A DNA stretch of 8,386 nt from Syntrophaceae bacterium UBA6255 (GTDB taxonomy: Bacteria > Desulfobacterota > Syntrophia > Syntrophales > Smithellaceae). Below the pieces are notes generated by a model. That model was not told the DNA's origin and ran no database searches. It was given only the letters and a program-made list of their open reading frames with translations. A program made the translations under genes and the position numbers. This document shows, one piece after another, positions 1 through 6,683 of this stretch. The stretch's first letter is position 1. Each line of letters starts with the position of its first letter. The stretch lies in the NCBI GenBank assembly GCA_002441205.1, contig DJVN01000144.1, positions 1 through 8,386 on the forward strand, given 5' to 3'.

Positions 1-27
1 AACACAAAAATGGGTGATTTCTTTTTG

Positions 28-55
28 TTGACAACACTTGGATGATTAACATAAG
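28..55 (+). promoter_or_regulatory. Probable sigma70 promoter of the ABC exporter operon
   Basis: A perfect -35 box TTGACA (28-33) is followed after 16 bases by CATAAG (50-55), which matches the -10 consensus at four of six positions. Transcription would begin near 62, upstream of the ATG at 84 but downstream of the in-frame ATG at 42. This favours 84 as the real start of the first gene. The -10 is weak, so confidence is moderate. Confidence 0.45.
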
Positions 56-83
56 TTTCCCTGTGCTTTATGGTGAACAGCCT

Positions 84-1013
84 ATGAATGAAAGCAGTCC
101 GATCGAACCGGTCATCGCCGCCCGTAATCTGAAAAAAGTTTTCGGCACTTTTAAGGCCGTTGATGATATTTCCTTCCATGTGGCTCCGGGAGTCTGTTTC
201 GGCATTCTGGGACCGAACGGCGCCGGCAAGACTTCCACCATTAGAATGATTTACGGATTCTCACCGATTACCTCCGGTGATATTATTGTTTTCGGGCTGA
301 ACATCAAAACACGGGACCGGAAAATCAAAGCCCGAATCGGTGTCTGCCAGCAGGAAAATACGCTTGATCCTGATCTCACGGTCATACAGAATTTCGAAGT
401 GTTCGCCCGCTATTTTGATATCGAAAAGAAAACAGCCCTTGACCGGGCCACTGCGTTACTGAAATTTTTCGCACTGGAGCAGCGCCGGAATGCGCGTGCC
501 ACGGAGCTTTCCGGCGGTATGGTACGCAGGTTGGTAATCGCCCGCGCCCTGATCAATCAGCCGGATCTTATTATCCTGGATGAACCAACGACGGGACTTG
601 ATCCGCAATCCCGACATCAGGTATGGGAGCGTTTGGAAAGCCTGAAAAATCAGGGCATGACGATCCTGTTGACAACGCATTACATGGACGAGGCGGCGCG
701 TCTTTGCGATGATCTGGTGATTATGGACCACGGAAAAATCCTGGCACAAGGATCACCTCTATCTTTAATCAGTGTCTACACAAGCGGCCATATCATTGAA
801 ATTGCCGAACCGGACGAAAAGTTGCGCGCTTTCGCCCTTGAAAAGCAAGATCGCCTGGAGGACCTGGGTCATCGTCTGATTATTCACGCCGCCAACGGAC
901 ACGAATTCTACCAGGAGCTCTGCGAACGCTTTAACCATAAAAGCTGCACATTACGATCGGCCACCCTGGAAGATGTTTTTCTGAAACTGACCGGAAGGGA
1001 GCTGCGGGAATGA
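84..1013 (+). CDS. ABC-2 type transporter ATP-binding protein, NodI/DrrA-like
   Basis: Cytoplasmic ATPase subunit that should power an ABC-2 exporter together with the permease encoded next. Numbered from the ATG at 84 (309 aa), it shows Walker A GPNGAGKT (43-50), a Q-loop in VCQQEN (about 87-92), the signature LSGGM (142-146), Walker B LIILDE (162-167) followed by PTTGLDP, and the switch histidine of TTH (His199). The roughly 100-residue tail after the nucleotide-binding domain is usual for this subfamily. The start at 84 is preferred because GGTGA (72-76) lies 7 bases upstream and the promoter overlaps the alternative ATG at 42. The stop overlaps the next start by four bases (ATGA), indicating translational coupling. 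LSGGMVRRL and the TTHYMDEA region are NodI-like, but there is no nodulation context. The substrate cannot be read from sequence; lipid, polysaccharide or drug export are all possible. Confidence 0.94.
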   Translation: MNESSPIEPVIAARNLKKVFGTFKAVDDISFHVAPGVCFGILGPNGAGKTSTIRMIYGFSPITSGDIIVFGLNIKTRDRKIKARIGVCQQENTLDPDLTVIQNFEVFARYFDIEKKTALDRATALLKFFALEQRRNARATELSGGMVRRLVIARALINQPDLIILDEPTTGLDPQSRHQVWERLESLKNQGMTILLTTHYMDEAARLCDDLVIMDHGKILAQGSPLSLISVYTSGHIIEIAEPDEKLRAFALEKQDRLEDLGHRLIIHAANGHEFYQELCERFNHKSCTLRSATLEDVFLKLTGRELRE

Positions 1014-1774
1014 ACGTCAGAATTTCCACCCGATTCATCCGCGTCTGGCAGCGCAATCTGACCGTCTACCGGGAAAGCTGGAAGATTAACTTCCTGCCGC
1101 CGCTGCTGGAACCGTTTTTTTACCTTCTGGCATTCGGAATCGGTTTCAGCGGACTGATCAGCTCCGTCAGTTATGCATCGAGAGAAATATCCTATGTCCT
1201 TTTTATCGCCCCTTCGCTTCTGGCGATTAATATGATGAACAACTCTTTTTTTGAAAACACGTTCGGCTCTTTTGTCAGGATGTATTATCAAAAAACGTTT
1301 AATGCGATGATGGCTACACCGCTGACTGTCGAAGAAATTGTAACCGGTGAGATCGTCTGGGGCGCGACCAAATCGGTCATTGGAACCGTCATCAGCTTCT
1401 TCGGACTGATCAGTTATCCGGCGGGATTACTGATTGTTTTTGTCGGCTTCCTGGGCGGCCTTGCCTTCGGTTCGGTGGCTATGGTTTTTACCGCCATCGT
1501 GGAGAGAATAGAGTTATTTAATCTGCCGGTATTTTTGTTCATCACTCCCATGTTTCTTTTCAGCGGCACGTTTTTCCCGATAAGTAGTTTACCCTTGTGG
1601 GCGCAGTATTTTGCTTTAACCCTTCCACTTACCCATCTGGTCAATTTAGTCAGGGCTTTGAGCCTGGGCATGTTTAACGCAGAAGCGCTGGCTGGATTCC
1701 TCTATTTAGCTGTTTTCTGTCTTGTTATGTTTCCCCTGGCAATTTTCAAGATGCGCAATAGGCTTATCAAATAA
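1010..1774 (+). CDS. ABC-2 type transporter permease, NodJ-like
   Basis: Inner-membrane partner of the preceding ATPase, 254 aa, a normal length for NodJ/DrrB-type permeases. About six membrane segments are visible, near residues 30-52, 62-82, 115-138, 139-165, 172-192 and 226-247. Family hallmarks are the short cytoplasmic N-terminus FIRVWQRNLTVY, the AMMATPLTVEEIVTGEIVW stretch (about 99-117) and the ABC-2 signature ITPMFLFSGTFFPISSLP (178-195), followed by LPLTHLVNLVRAL. The ATG is inside the ATGA overlap with the ATPase stop, with a purine-rich GGAAGGGAG a short way upstream, so the two proteins should be made in equal amounts. No other cargo or periplasmic component is in the window, so this is probably a complete two-gene ABC-2 exporter of unknown substrate. 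Confidence 0.92.
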   Translation: MNVRISTRFIRVWQRNLTVYRESWKINFLPPLLEPFFYLLAFGIGFSGLISSVSYASREISYVLFIAPSLLAINMMNNSFFENTFGSFVRMYYQKTFNAMMATPLTVEEIVTGEIVWGATKSVIGTVISFFGLISYPAGLLIVFVGFLGGLAFGSVAMVFTAIVERIELFNLPVFLFITPMFLFSGTFFPISSLPLWAQYFALTLPLTHLVNLVRALSLGMFNAEALAGFLYLAVFCLVMFPLAIFKMRNRLIK

Positions 1775-1800
1775 TGTTTACGGAGCAAGAAAAATAAAGG

Positions 1801-1829
1801 GAAATATTTCTTGACTAAAAACCTTTAGT
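1801..1829. promoter_or_regulatory. Palindrome plus inverted repeat around a TTGACT box (possible operator or promoter)
   Basis: The stretch after the permease stop holds the perfect palindrome GAAATATTTC (1801-1810), then TTGACT (1811-1816; five of six matches to a -35), and an inverted repeat ACTAAA-AACC-TTTAGT (1814-1829) that overlaps it. No good -10 lies at the right distance. A TATAAA at 1869-1874 could act as a -10 but has no -35. The promoter of the RRM gene should be somewhere in 1775-1882, and this is the best candidate zone. Evidence is weak. Confidence 0.25.
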
Positions 1830-1882
1830 GTGAACAGTTGCACAACAAGAAAATACCGGATATTTTTTTATAAACGGTCTGT

Positions 1883-1918
1883 AACCATTAAGGATTTTTC
1901 ACATCCTGATGGTTTTTT
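1883..1918 (+). terminator. Intrinsic terminator between the ABC operon and the RRM gene
   Basis: AACCAT (1883-1888) pairs with ATGGTT (1909-1914), and AGGAT (1891-1895) with ATCCT (1903-1907), leaving a small internal loop and a 7-base apical loop. Six T residues (1913-1918) follow at once. It lies about 110 bases after the permease stop and fits a terminator for that operon. If transcription of the RRM gene starts upstream of it, it would be an attenuator in that leader instead. A 63-codon GTG-started frame crosses it (1830-2021), but nothing about that frame looks like a protein. Confidence 0.7.
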
Positions 1919-1923
1919 CTTCA

Positions 1924-2059
1924 GAGGTAAGGCATACAAGCCCCTCACTTTTTCCTTCCTTCTCAACCAGGAGACGGATGGGGGTGATTTTGATGCTTTG
2001 TGGGGCCCCATCGGGGAATAAAGATTCAATAAGATGTTACTAAAAGAAAGGGGATTAAA
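1924..2059 (+). promoter_or_regulatory. Structured leader of the RRM gene with possible Shine-Dalgarno sequestration
   Basis: A local hairpin forms from GAGG (1924-1927) and GGC (1931-1933) against GCC (1940-1942) and CCTC (1943-1946), with a TAA bulge and loop ATACAA. The same CCCCT segment can instead pair with the ribosome binding site. CCCCTCACTTTT (1941-1952) matches AAAAGAAAGGGG (2042-2053) in 10 of 12 positions, with one 2-base mismatch. The two folds exclude each other, which is the geometry of a translational switch. A further stem GATGGGG/CCCCATC (1977-1983 with 2006-2012) lies between them. It is known that the Chlorobi-RRM RNA motif occurs in leaders of RRM genes and is thought to be autoregulatory; I do not claim this is that motif. 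Pairing was judged by eye. Confidence 0.4.
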
Positions 2060-2383
2060 ATGAATAAGAATTTGTATGTCGGCAACCTGTCTTACAAGAT
2101 TACGGATGAAGATCTTAAATCCAACTTTAGCGAAGCGGGGGAAGTTGTAACGGCTTCAATCATTAAAGACAAGTTTACAGGTCAGTCCAAAGGTTTCGGT
2201 TTTGTTGAAATGAAAACAGAAGAGGGCGCTACCGAAGCTATTAAAAAATTCAACGGCGGGACCCTTGATGGCAAGTCAATAGTCGTTAACGAAGCCCGAC
2301 CGAAGAAAGAGTTCAGCGGTGGTCATCGGGGAGGCGGTAATCGCGGTGGGGGAGGATTCAACCGGGGCGGCCGAAGATATTAA
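2060..2383 (+). CDS. RRM-domain RNA-binding protein with glycine-rich tail
   Basis: Small single-RRM protein of 107 aa. RNP2 is LYVGNL (5-10) and RNP1 is KGFGFVEM (44-51), with the exposed aromatic residues Tyr6, Phe46 and Phe48 that stack on RNA bases. The RRM covers about residues 3-80. It is followed by an Arg/Gly-rich tail (86-106) like that of cyanobacterial Rbp and bacterial glycine-rich RNA-binding proteins. These families bind RNA in the cytoplasm, and in several bacteria they respond to cold, possibly as RNA chaperones. A strong ribosome binding site, AGAAAGGGG (2045-2053), precedes the ATG, and the gene ends in tandem stops TAATAA. It stands alone with its own structured leader, which suggests monocistronic, post-transcriptionally controlled expression. 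Targets are unknown. Confidence 0.96.
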   Translation: MNKNLYVGNLSYKITDEDLKSNFSEAGEVVTASIIKDKFTGQSKGFGFVEMKTEEGATEAIKKFNGGTLDGKSIVVNEARPKKEFSGGHRGGGNRGGGGFNRGGRRY

Positions 2384-2454
2384 TAACCCTCGCTGATCAT
2401 GAGACCCACGCTTCAAAAAAAAGTGAATTGAAGCTTGCTGGACGTAGTGAAACT

Positions 2455-2482
2455 CCAATTCCGCGAAGCACATCGGAATTGG
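2455..2482. repeat. Perfect inverted repeat (hairpin 1) downstream of the RRM gene
   Basis: CCAATTCCG (2455-2463) and CGGAATTGG (2474-2482) are perfectly complementary across a 10-base loop. No T-run follows, so it is not a standard terminator. It begins 71 bases after the RRM stop and is the first of four hairpins in this gene-free stretch. It could protect the RRM mRNA 3' end, belong to a small RNA, or be a repeat element. Confidence 0.5.
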
Positions 2483-2495
2483 TTAATTGAACTAT

Positions 2496-2516
2496 CCAAT
2501 AGCCCTTGGCTATTGG
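2496..2516. repeat. Perfect inverted repeat (hairpin 2) with a 3-base loop
   Basis: CCAATAGCC (2496-2504) and GGCTATTGG (2508-2516) pair perfectly across the tight loop CTT. The following bases GAATTATTTC are only mildly T-rich, so it is at best a weak terminator for the RRM transcript. Like hairpin 1, its arms begin with CCAAT and end with ATTGG. Confidence 0.5.
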
Positions 2517-2536
2517 GAATTATTTCAGGCGTTTAG

Positions 2537-2558
2537 CGCCGTCGTAAAACAAACGGCG
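2537..2558. repeat. Short inverted repeat (hairpin 3)
   Basis: CGCCGT (2537-2542) pairs with ACGGCG (2553-2558) across a 10-base A-rich loop, with one further G-U pair outside. It is short but GC-rich and lies between hairpin 2 and the strong terminator. Alone it would be unremarkable; the clustering is what makes it worth recording. Confidence 0.4.
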
Positions 2559-2594
2559 TGTATCGGGATAATAATTAAAAATAAAATTACTTAC

Positions 2595-2641
2595 AAACAA
2601 AGGAGCAGAAGATTTTGAAAAACCTTCTGCTCCTTTGTTTT
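2595..2641. terminator. Strong bidirectional intrinsic terminator
   Basis: A perfect 17-bp stem, AAACAAAGGAGCAGAAG (2595-2611) against its exact complement at 2624-2640, closes a 12-base loop. TTTGTTTT ends the stem on the plus strand, and the minus strand also runs into T-rich sequence. It lies in the gap between the convergent RRM and antiporter genes, so it can stop transcription from either side. The rest of the gap, about 2642-2977, holds no gene that I can support. Confidence 0.85.
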
Positions 2642-2931
2642 GATGTCCATCTGGATTTATTTAGCTGGTGTCGCGCAACACGTGATACAATGACCTGGGC
2701 AATATTAGACATACGTTGATGCACGGTTTTCGCGCTTCTGCCGATAGTTTCTGAAAGTTATCAAAACATCCTTGATCGACACAAAAAAGCATGAGACAGC
2801 GGCCTGACAATCTGCCGATTCCCGCTGGTTACCGTTCAATTAGACAAACAATCATATGGCAAAAAACAGTACCCGGCCTTTTAAACCACATCGGGACTTT
2901 CTGACACTCGAATGGATTGCTGCTTGTTCAT

Positions 2932-2958
2932 CAGGCGTTCTGTCATTTTCAGAACCTG
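2932..2958 (-). terminator. Weak hairpin after the antiporter gene
   Basis: GTTCTG (2937-2942) pairs with CAGAAC (2950-2955), extended by CAG/CTG with a 2-base bulge. It begins 20 bases after the antiporter stop on the minus strand. No T-run follows on that strand, so it is only a possible mRNA 3'-end structure. Confidence 0.25.
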
Positions 2959-2977
2959 AATCTCTCGGGAAACGCCC

Positions 2978-3922
2978 TTAAGACAGAGATATGCTGAAAC
3001 CCATGAACTGCGCGGCGAGAAAAAGTACATAGATGGCAATCATCACCAGCGCCTCCAGACGAACAAATTTTCTTCCGGTGGTGACAAACATCTGCAGAAG
3101 AACGCCCGCCACGATCAGCATGGGAAGATCGCGCTGTACGATGATCGGTTCGACCGGAAGAGGCTTGATCAGGCAGAGACAACCGATCACGGCCAATCCG
3201 GTAAATATGTTGGATGCGTAGATCTCGCCGAGCGTAACATCGGCCTGACGTCTCAACACCGCGCCCAAGGCGATGGCCAGCTCCGGAAGGGAAGTGCCAA
3301 ACGCATAAAAGGTCACCCCGACGAGAAGATCATTCATGCCCAGCCGCCGCGCAAGTATTGTTCCATTTTCCACAATCCAGCTAGACCCCAGCACGATCAT
3401 GGCAATGCCTGAAATAAAAATCGTTATATGCAGCCAGGACTTTTCAACACTGGCAACTGGCGTTTCTTTTCTCTGCTGCTTAGCGTCGTCGATGGTTCCC
3501 TTTAAATAAGGGCAGTATGCCATCAGCAGAATCAGGCCGTCGATGCGGCTGATGAACCCGTCCATGGCAATGAGCAGCAGCAGGGCGGCGGAAAGAATCA
3601 TCCAGCTGGATTCTCTTTCGCGAAGCGTCGGACCGACGATTATCGGTCTCCACAGGGCGCAGATGCCAGCGACAAACGTCAGGGTCACGAAATTGGAGCC
3701 GACGACATTGCCGACCGCGGCGGCCGGCTGTCCGCGCACAGAGGCGAAAAGCGAAACGCAGAACTCGGGGAGAGACGTCATCACAGCCAGCAGTAGAACC
3801 GTTACTACCAGCGGCGACACCCGCAGCCAGCCCGCCAGAATCGGGACACGGCGCAGGACGAATACCGTGCCCGCCCATAGAAGCGCAATACCCGCAATGA
3901 ACAACAGAATCGAGATCGTCAT
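2978..3922 (-). CDS. Sodium/calcium antiporter, CaCA family (YrbG-like)
   Basis: Inner-membrane cation/calcium exchanger, 314 aa from the ATG at 3922, within the usual 300-350 aa. It has the two inverted alpha-repeats of the CaCA fold: alpha-1 with TSLPE (49-53) leading to GNVVGSN (71-77), and alpha-2 with GTSLPE (209-214) leading to GEIYASN (232-238). Glu53 and Glu214 correspond to the paired ion-binding glutamates of NCX_Mj. A short hydrophilic loop (about 142-163) separates the halves; about ten membrane segments are expected. A GTG at 3931 could start the frame, but AGGGTG lies 6 bases before the ATG at 3922 and overlaps that GTG, so 3922 is preferred. Alpha-2 departs from the common GNxxGSN/D form. 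The gene follows the aminotransferase on the same strand after 96 bases, with no functional link evident. The exact ion pair is inferred from the family only. Confidence 0.9.
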   Translation of the reverse strand: MTISILLFIAGIALLWAGTVFVLRRVPILAGWLRVSPLVVTVLLLAVMTSLPEFCVSLFASVRGQPAAAVGNVVGSNFVTLTFVAGICALWRPIIVGPTLRERESSWMILSAALLLLIAMDGFISRIDGLILLMAYCPYLKGTIDDAKQQRKETPVASVEKSWLHITIFISGIAMIVLGSSWIVENGTILARRLGMNDLLVGVTFYAFGTSLPELAIALGAVLRRQADVTLGEIYASNIFTGLAVIGCLCLIKPLPVEPIIVQRDLPMLIVAGVLLQMFVTTGRKFVRLEALVMIAIYVLFLAAQFMGFSISLS

Positions 3923-4018
3923 CGGATACACCCTGAATCGCGAATCGCTAACACATGGTGAGGCCCTTCATCACAAATCGTCCGGATAAAATCAAAAGGC
4001 TTGTCCCGTCAACGTTCA

Positions 4019-5353
4019 TTAAGACAGCTTGATGGCCGTTTGCATTCCTTTGTTTGAAGAATCAATATATTCAGTGAACTTTTCGGCGATGGTTCTGACC
4101 GTATGTTCGAATTCATCCACATCTTTATCCAGAAGCGTCATGCGGAAACCGAGAAGCGGCGTAAAGAAAGACGTCAAAGGCACCACGCAGATGCCGGTGG
4201 ACGCCAGCAGATAGTAAACGAAACGTTTGTCGTGCTCAATAGGCTCCTTGACGAGATTTTCGACAAACTCCCGGACTTCCTTGTTTTTGATATGAAGCTT
4301 TTGATTGCTGTTCAGACCGGATTCGTTAAAGACAATGGTCATATAAAAAGCGCCGTCGGTTTTATTGACCATCAAACAGGGAACATCCTTCAAAATGTTG
4401 TATGCGATATCCGAAAGCTTTTCGTAATGACTCCTGCGTTCGTGAAGATATTTATCATATTCCGGATGCGTCATGATTTTAGGAATCGCCAGTTGCGGCA
4501 ATGTTGTCGAACAAACCTCTGACATTTTCTGATGGAGGATGGTATTGATAAAGCGATCGAAAATCGGATCTTTGCCGGCATTGTAAACTTCCATCCAGCC
4601 GCACCGCGAGCCGGGCCAGGGCAGTTCCTTGGAAATGCCTTTCATGCTGATGGCCGGAAGATCACCGACAATGTCCGAAAGCGGCACGGTCTTCTTGCCG
4701 TTAAAAACGATATTAATGTAGGTTTCGTCAAAGACAACGAAAAGATCGTTTTCTTTTGCGATTCGTACAACATTCCGCAGTGTTTCCTCCGGGTAAACAA
4801 AACCGGTAGGGTTGTCGGGATTGATCACCAGAATGCCGACGATGGCTTTGTGGCTTCTCACTTTTTGCTCCAGTTCCCGCATATCCGGATGCCATCCGTT
4901 GTATGGATTCAACCGGTAGGTATTGGGCGGAAACGACGCGTGCAGAACCTCGGCCATAAAATGCGTGGAATACGTCGGTTCCGGCATGATCATGCGCGCA
5001 TCAACCTGAATGGAGCTGTAGGCGCGGGCAATGGCGTCACCCAAACCGTTGAAAAAAATGATGTCTTCGGGAGTAATCCGGACACTTCTGCGCGCATTGA
5101 GACGATCGGCAAGAAACTCTCTGGTGGCGTTTACACCTTTTGTCGGAGAATAGGCAAAAGACGCATCATCTTTGATGATTTCAAAGAGCACTTCCTTCAT
5201 CCAGTTGGGAATTTTTTCTCCCTTCTGCACCGGATCGCCGATGTTTTCCCAGATGATATCAACGCCATATTCCTTCAGCTTGTTGGCAATCAGTACGATA
5301 TTTCGTATTTCATAAGTCAGCCCGCTGCCGCCGCGGGAAATTTCAAAACGCAT
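4019..5353 (-). CDS. Pyridoxal phosphate-dependent aminotransferase, class I/II
   Basis: Cytoplasmic fold-type I PLP enzyme of 444 aa that should transfer an amino group between an amino acid and a 2-oxo acid. Visible catalytic residues are the Schiff-base lysine Lys242 in SKELPWPGSR, the phosphate-binding Arg250, Asn181 in NPDNPTG, Asp209 with Tyr212 in FDETY (partners of the pyridine nitrogen and O3'), and the substrate-carboxylate arginine Arg404 in GFRMTLL. The N-terminal ENIGDP and FAYSPTKG motifs also fit the AspC/AlaA-like group. At 444 aa it is longer than typical AspC (about 400); the extra residues are mostly at 343-378, before the C-terminal GFR, and in a short polar tail. The ATG has AAGGGG 11 bases upstream. 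Substrate specificity (alanine, aspartate, aromatic) cannot be settled from the sequence, so no symbol is given. Confidence 0.93.
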   Translation of the reverse strand: MRFEISRGGSGLTYEIRNIVLIANKLKEYGVDIIWENIGDPVQKGEKIPNWMKEVLFEIIKDDASFAYSPTKGVNATREFLADRLNARRSVRITPEDIIFFNGLGDAIARAYSSIQVDARMIMPEPTYSTHFMAEVLHASFPPNTYRLNPYNGWHPDMRELEQKVRSHKAIVGILVINPDNPTGFVYPEETLRNVVRIAKENDLFVVFDETYINIVFNGKKTVPLSDIVGDLPAISMKGISKELPWPGSRCGWMEVYNAGKDPIFDRFINTILHQKMSEVCSTTLPQLAIPKIMTHPEYDKYLHERRSHYEKLSDIAYNILKDVPCLMVNKTDGAFYMTIVFNESGLNSNQKLHIKNKEVREFVENLVKEPIEHDKRFVYYLLASTGICVVPLTSFFTPLLGFRMTLLDKDVDEFEHTVRTIAEKFTEYIDSSNKGMQTAIKLS

Positions 5354-5391
5354 AAATATTTTAACCCCTTAGATATTAAGTTTTATTTTAT

Positions 5392-5397
5392 ATTATA
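5392..5397 (-). promoter_or_regulatory. Consensus -10 box in the divergent, AT-rich promoter region
   Basis: The minus strand carries a perfect TATAAT here, 39 bases before the aminotransferase ATG, giving a leader of about 30 bases. No clear -35 lies 16-18 bases upstream. The whole stretch 5371-5410 is almost pure A/T and lies between divergent genes, so it probably also holds the promoter of the S1 gene, for which I cannot pick a specific box. Confidence 0.35.
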
Positions 5398-5482
5398 TAT
5401 TTATTTAAATTTCCAGCTTTTTATGTTATCGGAGCACCAAATCGTGCATCCCAAGCGCGGCATTTAAGAAAGAGGAAAATCA

Positions 5483-6643
5483 ATGGAAGAAACAAAAAGT
5501 TTTGAAGAATTACTGAATGAAACCAGCTTAAAACCCCGGCGTTTTTCTGCCGGAGAAAGAATTGATACGATCATCGTAAATATCACGGCAGACTTTATAT
5601 TCATTGATCTGGGCGCCAAAAGCGAAGGCTATATTGATAAAAAAGAACTTCTCGACGACAACGGCGATCTCACGGTCAGAGAAGGCGATCCGATTACAGC
5701 GTATTTCCTTTCTTCGCGCCACGGCGAAAAACTTTTTACGACCAAATTGCTCACCAGCAAGAGCGTTAACGATTTTATGTATGACGCTTACAAAAATCAG
5801 ATTCCCCTGGAAGCGACTGTCGAAAAGGAAATTAAAGGCGGCTTTTCTGTTAAGATCAACCAGAATGTCAGCGGCTTCTGTCCCTATTCACAGATGGATA
5901 CGAAAAAAACAGACGATGCTGCCGCTTACGTCGGCAAAAAATTTGAATTTATCGTGGCCGAATATTCGGAAAATGGTCGCAATATCATTCTTTCGCGACG
6001 GCCGCTGCTGCAAAAAATCGAGCAGGAGAAAAAAGCCGCGTTGAAAAATTCCCTGCAACAGGGAATGACGGTGAGCGGCGTGGTGACAAGCGTACAGAAA
6101 TTCGGCGCTTTCGTTGATCTCGGCGGCATACAGGCCCTGCTGCCTGTTTCGGAAATGGGGTGGGGACGGGTTGAAGATCCCAAAGTACTCTACGCACCGG
6201 GCGACAAGATTGAAGCCGTGATCATCAATCTGGACTGGGAAGCTAATCGCATCACCTTATCCGCCAAGGCAACGCTGCCCAATCCCTGGGATGGTTTTGT
6301 AAGAAAATATAGCGAGGGCAGTCTGCTCAAGGGCAAGGTCTCCAACCTGACGAATTTTGGCGCTTTCGTTGTGCTGGAAGACGGCGTGGAAGGGCTTCTG
6401 CATATTTCCAAAATCGCGCGCGGTAAAAAGATCAAGCACGCCGGCGACGTGATGAAAGCCGGAGAAGACATCGAAGTAAAAATTGAAAAAATCGACCGCG
6501 AAAACAAAAAGATTTCCCTGGACCTTGCCGGCAGCGACAAGGAAACCTCCGTCGCGACCGATGAGGATGATTTCCGCGGTTACATCGGCAAATCACCGAA
6601 AACCATGGGAACGCTGGGCGATATGTTCAAGAAAAAAAAATAA
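5483..6643 (+). CDS. RNA-binding protein with four S1 domains (ribosomal protein S1-like)
   Basis: A 386-aa cytoplasmic protein made of four consecutive S1 (OB-fold) domains, at about residues 23-90, 107-173, 193-262 and 278-348. Domains 3 and 4 are the most typical, with KFGAFVDLGG (206-215) and NFGAFVVLEDGVEGLLHIS (291-309). Domains 1 and 2 are divergent, as in the ribosome-binding half of S1 proteins. Classical Gram-negative RpsA has six domains, so this is either a shorter S1 form or a paralogue acting in mRNA binding or translation; no symbol is given. The C-terminus (363-386) ends in PKTMGTLGDMFKKKK, a tail also found in decayed form at 8061-8140. AGAGGA (5471-5476) sits 6 bases before the ATG. 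The gene appears monocistronic and is convergent with the next one, separated by only 40 bases. Confidence 0.94.
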   Translation: MEETKSFEELLNETSLKPRRFSAGERIDTIIVNITADFIFIDLGAKSEGYIDKKELLDDNGDLTVREGDPITAYFLSSRHGEKLFTTKLLTSKSVNDFMYDAYKNQIPLEATVEKEIKGGFSVKINQNVSGFCPYSQMDTKKTDDAAAYVGKKFEFIVAEYSENGRNIILSRRPLLQKIEQEKKAALKNSLQQGMTVSGVVTSVQKFGAFVDLGGIQALLPVSEMGWGRVEDPKVLYAPGDKIEAVIINLDWEANRITLSAKATLPNPWDGFVRKYSEGSLLKGKVSNLTNFGAFVVLEDGVEGLLHISKIARGKKIKHAGDVMKAGEDIEVKIEKIDRENKKISLDLAGSDKETSVATDEDDFRGYIGKSPKTMGTLGDMFKKKK

Positions 6644-6683
6644 ACTTTTCCGACGTTGTTTTTCCCGGGAAGCACCTTAAGGA

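Noticed and set aside
84..1774. Reading the ABC pair as true nodI/nodJ nodulation genes
   Set aside because: The similarity is at subfamily level only; no nod gene or symbiosis context is present, so symbols would mislead.
1830..2021. 63-codon GTG-started frame between the permease and RRM genes
   Set aside because: It has no ribosome binding site, spans a terminator hairpin and the structured leader, and its translation resembles no protein family.
2480..2560. TTCAGGCGTTTAGCGCC looked like the right half of a second attC site
   Set aside because: The core GTTTAGC does not fit GTTRRRY, no RYYYAAC partner with matching L boxes lies upstream, and the nearby stems are perfect palindromes, unlike attC arms.
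2881..2946. 21-codon minus-strand frame starting MTERLMNKQQ just after the antiporter
   Set aside because: It has no convincing ribosome binding site, overlaps a hairpin, and is too short to tell from chance, although the frame stays open upstream into the antiporter.
3480..3989. Long frames antiparallel or out of frame to the antiporter
   Set aside because: They are shadows of a strongly supported membrane protein, with Arg/Ser-rich translations and no recognisable domains.
4532..5467. 311-codon plus-strand frame opposite the aminotransferase
   Set aside because: It lies antisense to a gene with all catalytic PLP motifs intact and shows no domain of its own; its length follows from codon composition.
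6662..6671. Palindrome TTCCCGGGAA between the convergent S1 and Big_2/DUF5050 genes, considered as a terminator
   Set aside because: It has no room for a loop and no following T-run on either strand.
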